Part shown: in pieces, positions 9,177-15,230 of the stretch
Numbering within the stretch: position 1 is the first letter of the stretch
Layout: each line of letters begins with the position of its first letter
Assembly (NCBI GenBank): GCA_964594075.1
Contig: CAZQKW010000056.1
Coordinates: forward strand, 1 to 21,500
DNA length: 21,500 nucleotides
Direction: 5' to 3'
Source: CAZQKW01 sp964594075
Lineage (GTDB): Bacteria; Desulfobacterota; WTBG01; CAIYCZ01
Notes under the pieces: model-generated
Seen by the model: the letters and a program-made list of their open reading frames with translations, nothing else
What the model was told of the DNA's origin: nothing
Databases searched by the model: none
Position numbers and translations under genes: made by a program

Positions 9177-9205
9177 TTGCACTTTTTTGTTCGATACGGT
9201 AAATC
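9177..9205 (+). promoter_or_regulatory. Candidate promoter for the MBL-fold hydrolase gene
   Basis: TTGCAC (9177-9182), 17 bases, then TAAATC (9200-9205). The leader to the start at 9298 would be about 85 bases. Each box matches four of six consensus positions. Confidence 0.32.
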
Positions 9206-9297
9206 ATGTAATCGTACTGTGTAGCACACTTTTATCATCCAAACACAATAAAAATTCCCTGCATGCTGTTAAATCGCCCATTAATTCAGGAGGTGAA

Positions 9298-9966
9298 ATG
9301 AAGGTAACTGACGGTATCTATTCCTATCCATGGACCAATATGTGGGAAAACAACTGCAACAGCTATATATTAAAGAAAAATGCGACGACCGTGCTTATTG
9401 ACCCTGGTCTTAAACGCTATGTGCCTGCTCTGCTCATTTCCGCAAAACAGGACGGCATTAATGAGGACGATATCAGCCTTGTTATAAACACGCATGCTCA
9501 TCCAGACCATCTGGATGGAAATTCGCATTTTTTAGAGCGTAACATTAAGGTTGCTTTATCTGCGGAAGAGACAAAATTCCTTTTATCAACCGGCAAGGAG
9601 TTTTTCAGTATGTTTGGTCTGGCTCAGCCCCACGGGCAAATTGACATCAGTCTGCAGGAAGGTGAATTTAAAATAGGCGACCTTGAACTCCAGATCATAC
9701 TCACACCCGGACATTCTCCCGGGTCTATCTGCATTTATTGGCCGGAAAAAAAAGCGCTCATCTCCGGTGACGTGATATTTTCGGAAAGCGTTGGCAGGAC
9801 CGACTTTCCGGGCGGCAGCGGTGAACTCCTTAAACAGAGTATTGAAAGACTCTCAACGCTGGATGTGGAATATCTCCTGCCTGGACACAATGAGATCGTC
9901 ATCGGCAAAAATGATGTTACGAGAAATTTTGAATTCATCAAGCGGGCATTCTTTTCGTATTTGTAA
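9298..9966 (+). CDS. Metallo-beta-lactamase-fold hydrolase (glyoxalase II-like)
   Basis: This 222-residue protein has the complete MBL-fold metal-binding set: H66-A-H68-P-D70-H71 in THAHPDH, H139 in TPGHSPGS, D158 in SGDVIF and H197 in LPGH. The layout matches small glyoxalase II-type hydrolases, which cleave thioesters such as S-lactoylglutathione or related substrates. The true substrate cannot be read from the sequence. There is no fused rhodanese or flavodiiron domain. The ATG at 9298 is chosen over longer in-frame extensions because AGGAGGTG lies just upstream and homology begins here; upstream codons overlap dinG antisense and read as non-protein. It diverges from dinG and ends 130 bp before the tRNA. 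Confidence 0.88.
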   Translation: MKVTDGIYSYPWTNMWENNCNSYILKKNATTVLIDPGLKRYVPALLISAKQDGINEDDISLVINTHAHPDHLDGNSHFLERNIKVALSAEETKFLLSTGKEFFSMFGLAQPHGQIDISLQEGEFKIGDLELQIILTPGHSPGSICIYWPEKKALISGDVIFSESVGRTDFPGGSGELLKQSIERLSTLDVEYLLPGHNEIVIGKNDVTRNFEFIKRAFFSYL

Positions 9967-10057
9967 TAACGCGAATCTTCCCCCAGAACAAGAGGGGAGC
10001 AGGGAGCGAATAAAACACCGATGTGCAACAACGTGTTGTTACACTCTAAGCTTTTAA

Positions 10058-10086
10058 TTGCACTCACATTGTGATAGTAATATAAA
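10058..10086 (+). promoter_or_regulatory. Strong sigma70-type promoter of tRNA-Thr
   Basis: TTGCAC (10058-10063), a 17-base spacer, then TATAAA (10081-10086). Transcription would begin within a few bases of the mature tRNA 5' end at 10097. A near-palindrome, AACAACGTGTTGTT (10027-10040), lies just upstream of the -35 box. Confidence 0.75.
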
Positions 10087-10096
10087 AAACATGTGA

Positions 10097-10171
10097 GCCG
10101 GCGTAGCTCAGTGGTAGAGCAGCTGATTCGTAATCAGCAGGTCGGTGGTTCAACCCCACTCGCCGGCTCCA
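10097..10171 (+). tRNA. tRNA-Thr, anticodon CGT
   Basis: The cloverleaf is complete: acceptor GCCGGCG pairs with CGCCGGC (10161-10167). The D-arm is GCTC/GAGC. The anticodon stem GCTGA/TCAGC (10122-10126, 10134-10138) encloses loop TTCGTAA with anticodon CGT at 10129-10131, reading ACG (Thr). The T-arm GGTGG/CCACT encloses TTCAACC. T73 and an encoded CCA end at 10171. The gene's 3' half overlaps the end of the adjacent integrase frame on the other strand, so it is the likely chromosomal integration site of that element. Confidence 0.97.
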
Positions 10172-10983
10172 GTAAAATCAAGCACTTAGCGGTTTCGTTG
10201 AGTGCTTTTTTGTTGGGAGCCACTGCTGATTGTGCAGTAATTGTGCAGTTGATGTTGTCATTAAGGGTATTGTCCAGCACCTTTACTGCGTTTACCTTGT
10301 GTGAGGGTGCGAGATGGGAATAGCGCAGGGTCATGGTAAGCGTCTTGTGCCCCAGAAGTTCCTTTACTGTCGTTAGGTCAATTCCTGACATTACAAGATG
10401 TGAAGCAAAACAATGCCTGAGATCGTGAAATCTAAAATCTTTAATTTTTGCCTTTCTGCAAGCACTATTAAAGGATCGCTTAACATCTTGATAGGGATTA
10501 CCAGTAACAGTATCATAGAAAACATAAGGAACATCTAACCTTCTGGTGATGCTGAGCAGCGTTCTTCGTAACGTATTATTAATTGGTATCTCTCTCCTTT
10601 CTCCATTCTTGGTTTTGTCCAGTAAAATAAATCCATGCTTTAAATCAACATTATCCCATCGCAGGGAAAGTATTTCTCCCTTCCGCATACCAGTATTTAA
10701 TGCAGTTATGACAATGGGTTTTAAATGTTGATCACAGTTGTTAATAAGTTCCTGACACTCTTCCTTGCTGAGATATCGTAACCGTCTGTTATTTTCCTCA
10801 AGCAGCTTTGCCCTTCTGATGCGCTTCAAGACTTCTTCCTCTACCATATTCCACTCAACGGCTTTACTGAAAGCATGTTTCAATGTGGCTAATATTCTGT
10901 TTACCGTCGCAGGTTTATTCCCTTTTTGCAGTCGTTCCGTTTGATACTGCTCTATCAGCATCGTTGTCGTAATTACCAGATAA
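10134..10983 (-). pseudogene. 5'-truncated tyrosine recombinase (phage/island integrase)
   Basis: The surviving part encodes the core-binding region (TTTMLIEQYQ through KRIRRAK) and the complete catalytic domain. The catalytic residues are visible: Arg in NTGMRKGE, Lys in DKTKNGERR, His and Arg in FHDLRHCFASH, His in LLGHKT and the Tyr in TLRYSHL. The N-terminal arm-type DNA-binding part, roughly 100 residues in full-length relatives, is missing because the reading frame ends at the edge of the insertion sequence at 10984. An apparent start upstream is encoded by the insertion sequence, not the integrase. The C-terminal codons (EPASGVEPPTC) run into the tRNA-Thr gene, as is usual for integrases whose att site is a tRNA 3' end. 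No N-terminal fragment was seen beyond the insertion. It is probably inactive. Confidence 0.85.
10180..10211 (+). terminator. Intrinsic terminator of tRNA-Thr
   Basis: AAGCACT (10180-10186) pairs with AGTGCTT (10201-10207) around a 14-base loop, and the second arm runs into a short T tract, nine bases after the encoded CCA. It also lies within the last integrase codons on the opposite strand. Confidence 0.6.
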
Positions 10984-11008
10984 TGACAGTTTGATAGAGA
11001 AGAAATAG

Positions 11009-11060
11009 GGTAACACTCTGAGAAGGGAACCCGGAAAGGGAAACAGAAAGGAGTGTTACC
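11009..11060 (+). promoter_or_regulatory. Inverted repeat GGTAACACTC/GAGTGTTACC abutting the first transposase start
   Basis: GGTAACACTC (11009-11018) is perfectly inverted as GAGTGTTACC (11051-11060), which ends immediately before the ATG at 11061. The Shine-Dalgarno AAGGAG (11047-11052) partly enters the second arm. Folded in mRNA, the stem would block the start region. The left arm is part of the element's end motif, so a DNA-binding transposase or the HTH protein could also bind here and repress. Both readings are inferences. Confidence 0.6.
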
Positions 11061-12557
11061 ATGGAAGAGCACCGTGTACAGAAGAAACAGTCAAGCAAGG
11101 CCCACCGCAGAAGGAGACAACGGGGAGGACCATATCCGTTTGAGTTCCGCTTAGAAGCTGTAAAGAAGTATGTGGAAGAAGGGTATCCAGCCTCGCTGAT
11201 AACAGATGAGATGGCTATCAGCGGAGAGACCCTGCACACATGGACAAAGAGGTACCGGCAGTACGGAGAAGAGGGGCTGCGGGATTTGCAGAATCCCCCG
11301 AAGCGATCTTTACTGTCGCAGCGGGTAAAAGAGAAGATTGTTGAGCTGAAGAAGTCAAACCCGGGATTTGGCAGCCGCAGGATTTCTGATGTCCTGAAGC
11401 GGTTTTTTCTGATGCCTGCCAGCAGTGCTACCGTTCATACGACCCTTGCAAAGGCACATCTCACCAATCCACAGAAAAAGAAAGCAAAAAGGAACCCATG
11501 CAAGCCGCGGTTTTTTGAGCGCAGCACCCCGAACCAGCTGTGGCAGAGCGACATCTGTCCGTTCCGCCTCGGGGGGCAGAATGCCTATTTGATCGGCTTC
11601 ATAGATGATTACTCCCGCTATATAACAGGCATGGGGTTATATAGAAGCCAGACCGCGGAGAACGTGCTTGAGGTGTACCGCAGCGCCATCGGGGAATACG
11701 GAGTGCCGAAGGAAATGCTCACGGACAACGGACGGCAGTACACAAACTGGCGGGGCACGACCCGGTTTGAGCAGGAGCTGAAGAAAGAGCGGGTTCGGCA
11801 TATCCGTTCACGGCCCCATCATCCGATGACGCTGGGCAAGATCGAGCGGTTCTGGAAGACAATTCTTGATGAGTTTCTGTTCAGGGCGCAGTTTGGCAGC
11901 TTTGAAGAAGCACGGGAGCGGATCAGGCTGTGGGTAACCTACTATAACCACAAGCGGCCGCATCAGGGGATCGGGGGGCTGTGTCCGGCAGACCGGTTCT
12001 TTGAGATTGCCCATGAACTGAAGAAGACCCTGGAACAGGGGATGGAGGAAAACGTGCTGGAGATGGCCCTGCGGGGCAAACCCCGGGATCCGTTTTATAT
12101 GGTGGGGCGCATGGGGGAACAATCGGTAGCGATCCGTGCCGAGAAGGGCAAGGTAAAGATGCTGCTTGATGGCGAAGAGCCGGGGCAGGCAAAAGAGCTT
12201 GTCTATGATGTCAGAAAGGATGATAGTAGCCCTGAACAGCAGACAAGCAACCGGCAACAGGTTATTGTGCCTGCAGGGCATGAGCAGGAAGACAGCTCCG
12301 CAGACAGAGATGGGACAAAACTCATCTACGGGTGCATGCCGCAGGATGCGGTTCAGTCGGGACTTCGTGGAGTCTTTACCGGGCCGGGTGATGACGGGCA
12401 GGCAGAAAGCAACGGTGGGTATCTGCTGGTAGAGAAGGATTGGGATGGAGAGGAATACGGGGATGAAGACGAACAGGAAGGATGTCATGAAGAGCCGGAC
12501 TTGGCACCGGGCGGAGATAATTATGAAGGTGCGGTGCGGACTGATGAAGGCGACTGA
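11061..12557 (+). CDS. DDE (rve-fold) transposase, ORF1 of the three-ORF IS
   Basis: The 498-residue protein starts with a basic segment and an HTH (about 25-65; FEFRLEAVKKYVEEGYPASL then ETLHTWTKRYRQYG). A second HTH-like region (about 85-135) follows. The retroviral-integrase-fold catalytic core carries D164 (WQSDI), D222 (LTDNGRQY) and E262 (GKIERFW), with 39 residues between the last two. YYNHKRPHQGIGGLCPADRFF follows, as in IS481/IS3-like enzymes. The last approximately 110 residues are an acidic, low-complexity Asp/Glu/Gly-rich tail, unusual for such transposases. Length exceeds the roughly 300-350 residues of typical IS481 enzymes. ATG is preceded by AAGGAG. Its 3' end overlaps ORF2 by 71 bp. 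Confidence 0.88.
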   Translation: MEEHRVQKKQSSKAHRRRRQRGGPYPFEFRLEAVKKYVEEGYPASLITDEMAISGETLHTWTKRYRQYGEEGLRDLQNPPKRSLLSQRVKEKIVELKKSNPGFGSRRISDVLKRFFLMPASSATVHTTLAKAHLTNPQKKKAKRNPCKPRFFERSTPNQLWQSDICPFRLGGQNAYLIGFIDDYSRYITGMGLYRSQTAENVLEVYRSAIGEYGVPKEMLTDNGRQYTNWRGTTRFEQELKKERVRHIRSRPHHPMTLGKIERFWKTILDEFLFRAQFGSFEEARERIRLWVTYYNHKRPHQGIGGLCPADRFFEIAHELKKTLEQGMEENVLEMALRGKPRDPFYMVGRMGEQSVAIRAEKGKVKMLLDGEEPGQAKELVYDVRKDDSSPEQQTSNRQQVIVPAGHEQEDSSADRDGTKLIYGCMPQDAVQSGLRGVFTGPGDDGQAESNGGYLLVEKDWDGEEYGDEDEQEGCHEEPDLAPGGDNYEGAVRTDEGD

Positions 12558-12813
12558 GGCGGCTGCCATGCTGGGAGTATCGCGCAAGACCTATTACAAA
12601 TGGGAGAAGCGGGGCCTTGAGGGGCTTTTTGCGGGACTTGAGGAAAAGACCGCGGGACGGCCTGAGGCAGAGGCGCAGAACACCGCTGAGCTTGAGAGGC
12701 AGCTGGCAAAGGTGCAGCGGGACAACGAGCTTTTGCAGAAGAAAATGCAGATCAAAGACCTTGTGCATCAGATGCAGCTGAAGCCGCAACAGGACGGAGC
12801 TAAAAAAAAATGA
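12487..12813 (+). CDS. Small HTH/coiled-coil protein, ORF2 of the three-ORF IS
   Basis: This protein of about 108 residues has an OrfA-like helix-turn-helix (ATEAAAMLGVSRKTYYKWEKRG, about residues 21-42), a short linker, then a predicted coiled coil (AELERQLAKVQRDNELLQKKM) and a basic end. This resembles OrfA proteins of IS3-type elements, which supply end recognition and dimerisation. ATG at 12487 is preferred because AGGAAGG lies five bases upstream; ATGs at 12445 and 12463 are in frame but poorer. It overlaps ORF1. It ends in GCT-A9-TGA, and the A9 run could allow slippage into the ORF3 frame, which is open through this point (see findings). Confidence 0.8.
   Translation: MKSRTWHRAEIIMKVRCGLMKATEAAAMLGVSRKTYYKWEKRGLEGLFAGLEEKTAGRPEAEAQNTAELERQLAKVQRDNELLQKKMQIKDLVHQMQLKPQQDGAKKK
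12802..12810 (+). promoter_or_regulatory. A9 slippery tract at the ORF2/ORF3 junction
   Basis: Nine consecutive A residues immediately precede the ORF2 stop TGA (12811-12813). The ORF3 frame reads through the tract (CTA AAA AAA AAT GAA) without a stop to the ORF3 ATG at 12839. Loss of one A or gain of two by transcriptional slippage, or +1/-2 ribosomal shifting, would fuse ORF2 to ORF3. Confidence 0.5.
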
Positions 12814-12838
12814 ACGGATCAGGGAGGCAGTAGAAGCA

Positions 12839-13858
12839 ATGGAAGCCCTGTGCTGCACCTATAAGGTCCCACGGACTATGCTTCTTCAACAGATGGGCCT
12901 GAGCTATGAAAGCTTTCTGCGCTGGAAGCGGCGGATGAAAGCCGGTGAAGAGCCCGTATGCAGCCCGGGTCCCAGGAAGGTTGAGCGGATTGATCTTGCA
13001 GGACTGCAGCAAGCTCTTGCAAAGCTGCACCACTCCCGCAAAAGGACCTATGGCACGGGAGATCTGTTGCGGCAATATGGCCTGCAAGTGTCACGACGAC
13101 AGCTCAACGCAATGGTGGTGGAAGCCCGACAGGAACACGCACACCGGGAGGCTGCTGCTCTGCAAAGGATTCACTGGCACTATCCGGACCTGGCCTGGGC
13201 AGTTGACGGCAGCGAGCTTGCCGCCGAACCTGTCGGCGATAAGCTCATCCTGTGCACGATTCAGGATTTATGCTCCCAGTACAAGCTTCCTCCCATCGCC
13301 GGAGTGCGTATCCCCTGCGGCGAGGAAGTAGCCGGCCATTTTGCCAGACTCTTTACTGAATTTGCTGCGCCGCTGTTCTTAAAGCGGGATAACCATGGCG
13401 TTTTGAACCACGGCTCAGTAAACGAAGTGATTGAAGAACACATGGTGATTCCCCTCAACAGCCCGACCTATTATGCTCCGTATAACGGCGCCATCGAGCA
13501 TACACAAGGGGAGTTCAAATCATATCTGAAGGGCTGGAGTTGGAAGGCCGGTAGTGATGAAGGCAGAGAACTGCTTGCTGAGTTGACCGCCCATGATCTC
13601 AATCACAAATCCCGGCGATGCCTCAAGGGACAGAACTCCTGCCGGGCATATTTTTGCTCCCCCCGTATAACCTTTAACCGGCGCAAACGAAGGGAGGTGT
13701 TTTTATGGATTAAACAGATGACTTTTGATATGCTGGAAAAACTTGGCGATGATGGCTTATATATGACGGCCTGGCGTATTGCTGCCAGAACATGGTTACA
13801 GAAAAACCGCTATATTACCATCATCAGAGACGGAAAAGTGTTACCCTATTATTTTTGA
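12839..13858 (+). CDS. Second DDE transposase, ORF3 of the three-ORF IS
   Basis: This 339-residue protein resembles IS3 OrfB. The N-terminal region has an HTH-like segment (HHSRKRTYGTGDLLRQYGLQVSRRQ, about 62-86). The catalytic core shows D123 (WAVDGSE), D184 (LKRDNHG) and E220 (YNGAIEH), with exactly 35 residues between the second Asp and the Glu, the classic D-D-35-E of the rve superfamily. It is not obviously similar to ORF1 outside this fold. It begins 25 bp after ORF2; GGGAGG is about 11 bases before the ATG, a loose spacing that would fit partial expression as an ORF2-ORF3 fusion. The last codons (KVLPYYF) are encoded by the right-end motif, so protein and DNA end are under joint constraint. 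Confidence 0.87.
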   Translation: MEALCCTYKVPRTMLLQQMGLSYESFLRWKRRMKAGEEPVCSPGPRKVERIDLAGLQQALAKLHHSRKRTYGTGDLLRQYGLQVSRRQLNAMVVEARQEHAHREAAALQRIHWHYPDLAWAVDGSELAAEPVGDKLILCTIQDLCSQYKLPPIAGVRIPCGEEVAGHFARLFTEFAAPLFLKRDNHGVLNHGSVNEVIEEHMVIPLNSPTYYAPYNGAIEHTQGEFKSYLKGWSWKAGSDEGRELLAELTAHDLNHKSRRCLKGQNSCRAYFCSPRITFNRRKRREVFLWIKQMTFDMLEKLGDDGLYMTAWRIAARTWLQKNRYITIIRDGKVLPYYF

Positions 13859-13869
13859 AATCTCTGTCA
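13838..13869. repeat. Right terminal inverted repeat of the three-ORF IS
   Basis: GTGTTACCCTATT (13838-13850) and the tip CTGTCA (13864-13869) are the complement of the left end. They contain the last five codons and stop of ORF3. Confidence 0.75.
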
Positions 13870-13872
13870 TAA

Positions 13873-14196
13873 TTAGCTATGCAGCACATCGGGGGTAAGG
13901 CCGTCAATTCCTTTGTGAGGCGGCACTCCGTTATAGTAGTTTAGGAACCGTTTGAGCTCAGTTTTTCGATGAGCCGATGACTCACAATGGGTTTTTTCAT
14001 GCCACAGTTCCATACTGGTTCTGATCACCCGCTCGGCCTTGCCGTTGGTTCTGGAGGTGCGCACGCGGGTGAAGCGCTGCTCAATACGGTGTTCGGCACA
14101 CAGCAGCATAAAGGGATGACGCCGGGGAACACCCTGGTACGTGTAAATCTCCTTTCGCTGAGCCGGCGTCAATCGTGTCTTCTGGTGAATCACCAT
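13873..14196 (-). pseudogene. Internally deleted IS481-family transposase
   Basis: The frame starts with the IS481 N-terminus (MVIHQKTRLTPAQRKEIYTYQ) and jumps at about residue 22 directly into the C-terminal catalytic part. That part includes HPFMLLCAEHRIEQRFTRVR, the catalytic Glu in TNGKAERVIRT and LNYYNGVPPHKGIDGLTPDVL. About 107 of roughly 300 residues remain; the two catalytic Asp are lost, so it is inactive. The deletion kept the frame. Its stop codon lies 4 bp from the right end of the three-ORF element. The start is preceded by GGAGG, and its upstream IS end is intact to 14271. Confidence 0.88.
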
Positions 14197-14271
14197 CGGG
14201 GTATCCTCCGGTGTTCTTTTTCACGTTTCTCTGATACCCCGAAACTGTAAATAACGCTATTTTATCTTACA
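14171..14271 (-). repeat. IS481-family end fragment, copy 1 of a 101-bp direct repeat
   Basis: This segment runs from the first transposase codons to the IS tip TGTAAG (14271-14266 on the minus strand). It recurs at 19041-19141 with the same length, the same orientation and only a few substitutions. It contains the inverted pair CGGGGTATC (14197-14205) / GATACCCCG (14233-14241) just before the start codon. Confidence 0.85.
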
Positions 14272-14333
14272 TTTTTTTTAGCTAATTTTGGAAAGTTTTT
14301 CTTACACGGATTCTCACACAGAATTGATAGGAT

Positions 14334-15008
14334 TTACAACCCTGCCCCTGTCACAAATGTCAACTTATCAAAAATCCTTGTTATAGGTGTATCAGGCTCA
14401 AGCGCTTGTAGCCGTTCAACACCGTACGATTTAATCTCCTCTCTCGCACACTTCATACATTGCAGATACAAATCAGCAGAATATCCAGGCTGTGTAGTAT
14501 TCCTAAAAGGAACATTATGAATTAGCCTAAATGCTCGTGCAGCATTACTGTCAATAATGATAAATAAACGAGGGTTCAAGAAGTGGAGAACCTTTGTCGC
14601 ACCAACATGAAAATATTTCTCAGGGTTCTCATGTAATGCACCAATTCCGCTTGTTGATAAGGTGTTATAGATTTCCATAATATTATGGGATTCTTGGGAT
14701 TCTTGATTTATATTTATTTCAGCAAGACTAAGATTTATAAGTGGCGTAAGCACAGGCCTTATTTGCTGTAATTTTGAAAATAGCCGTAATGCAAAGCCAT
14801 TATTAAAGTCATATTTCGAACCAGAACCCATCATACGCTCCATTTCAAATGAAATTAAACCAGCTATTACATATCGCAAATACTCCTCGCTAAATATATC
14901 TATGCCGTCAGAATAACGCTTTTTGTAAATTGAATCTGCCACTAAGTTATAGTGTAGTCCTATCTCATTGAAACGGGCTATTTTTATTTCTGCATTATCT
15001 GTAATCAT
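14334..15008 (-). CDS. Protein of unknown function (224 aa) in accessory operon
   Basis: I do not recognise a named family with confidence. The protein is soluble and mostly helical by composition. Its most distinctive stretch is FHVGATKVLHFLNPRLFIIIDSNAARAF (about residues 132-159). A 'GATK-LH-x-x-P-x-L-x-x-x-x-DS' pattern recurs in bacterial hypothetical proteins of accessory loci, some of which look like helix-hairpin-helix/glycosylase-fold relatives; that link is a guess. ATG at 15008 is chosen because GGGAG lies nine bases upstream and it forms an ATGA overlap with the preceding small gene. A TTG at 15059 would extend the frame by 17 codons but has no ribosome-binding site. It is the last gene of a three-gene leftward set. 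Confidence 0.7.
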   Translation of the reverse strand: MITDNAEIKIARFNEIGLHYNLVADSIYKKRYSDGIDIFSEEYLRYVIAGLISFEMERMMGSGSKYDFNNGFALRLFSKLQQIRPVLTPLINLSLAEININQESQESHNIMEIYNTLSTSGIGALHENPEKYFHVGATKVLHFLNPRLFIIIDSNAARAFRLIHNVPFRNTTQPGYSADLYLQCMKCAREEIKSYGVERLQALEPDTPITRIFDKLTFVTGAGL

Positions 15009-15215
15009 TGAAGAGTACTCCCTTTGATAAGTGTTGTATTCAGAAAGTTGTCTTCCCAACTGATGAGGCGTTTTGTAATCATTATGGGAGCTATTGTTTT
15101 TTGAAAGAGTCGTATTACTTCATTTGTAATTTCATCTTGAGAAACGAGTTTTTGGAATTCTGTAACTGAAAATCAGTTTTGCAGTGGCAACCCATATCAT
15201 ATCCATTTTAGTCAT
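15005..15215 (-). pseudogene. Frameshifted small gene between the TPR gene and the 224-aa gene
   Basis: ATG at 15215, with GGGGG nine bases upstream, begins MTKMDMIWVATAKLI and meets a stop after about 27 codons. A +1 shift near codon 14-18 gives a frame reading TEFQKLVSQDEITNEVI, then RLFQKTIAPIMITKRLIS and WEDN, ending in TGA at 15007-15005. That stop overlaps the next ATG as ATGA. Protein-like composition on both sides of the shift and the tight stop/start overlap indicate one original gene of about 70 codons, perhaps longer. A winged-helix-like fold is possible but not shown. The 211-bp span is not a multiple of three. Sequencing error or programmed shifting are alternatives to decay. Confidence 0.6.
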
Positions 15216-15230
15216 ATGAAAGTACCCCCA

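Larger units (their letters stand above)
10984..13869 (+). mobile_element. Three-ORF insertion sequence with two different DDE transposases
   Basis: The left end TGACAG (10984-10989) and right end CTGTCA (13864-13869) are inverted. Both are followed inward, after 14 and 13 bases, by the 13-base inverted motif AATAGGGTAACAC (11004-11016; complement at 13838-13850). Everything between is coding in one direction: a DDE transposase, a small HTH/coiled-coil protein and a second DDE transposase whose last codons lie in the right end. A 3-base TAA (10981-10983 and 13870-13872) flanks the element and may be the target duplication, though three AT bases could match by chance. The left flank is integrase and the right flank an IS481 remnant, so the flanks are not an intact pre-insertion gene. 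I cannot place it in a named IS family. Confidence 0.85.

Noticed and set aside
9010..9297. Upstream in-frame extension of the MBL-fold hydrolase gene (96 extra codons)
   Set aside because: It lies antisense to the dinG 5' end, has non-protein-like composition, and a strong AGGAGGTG site sits just before the internal ATG at 9298.
10027..10040. AACAACGTGTTGTT near-palindrome upstream of the tRNA promoter as an operator
   Set aside because: It is short, not quite symmetric at the centre, and upstream of a tRNA promoter where repression would be unusual; noted only as a local feature.
10984..11072. N-terminal 30 residues of the longest integrase frame
   Set aside because: These codons are the reverse complement of the insertion-sequence left end, not integrase, so the gene was treated as truncated at 10983.
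11808..12587. 259-codon minus-strand frame within the three-ORF IS
   Set aside because: It is antisense to the catalytic half of ORF1 and the acidic tail; no motifs or ribosome-binding site. The open frame follows from ORF1 codon bias.
12810..12833. ATG at 12810 overlapping the ORF2 stop as an ORF3 start
   Set aside because: That ATG is in the third frame and meets TAG after seven codons; ORF3 needs the ATG at 12839 or a frame change.
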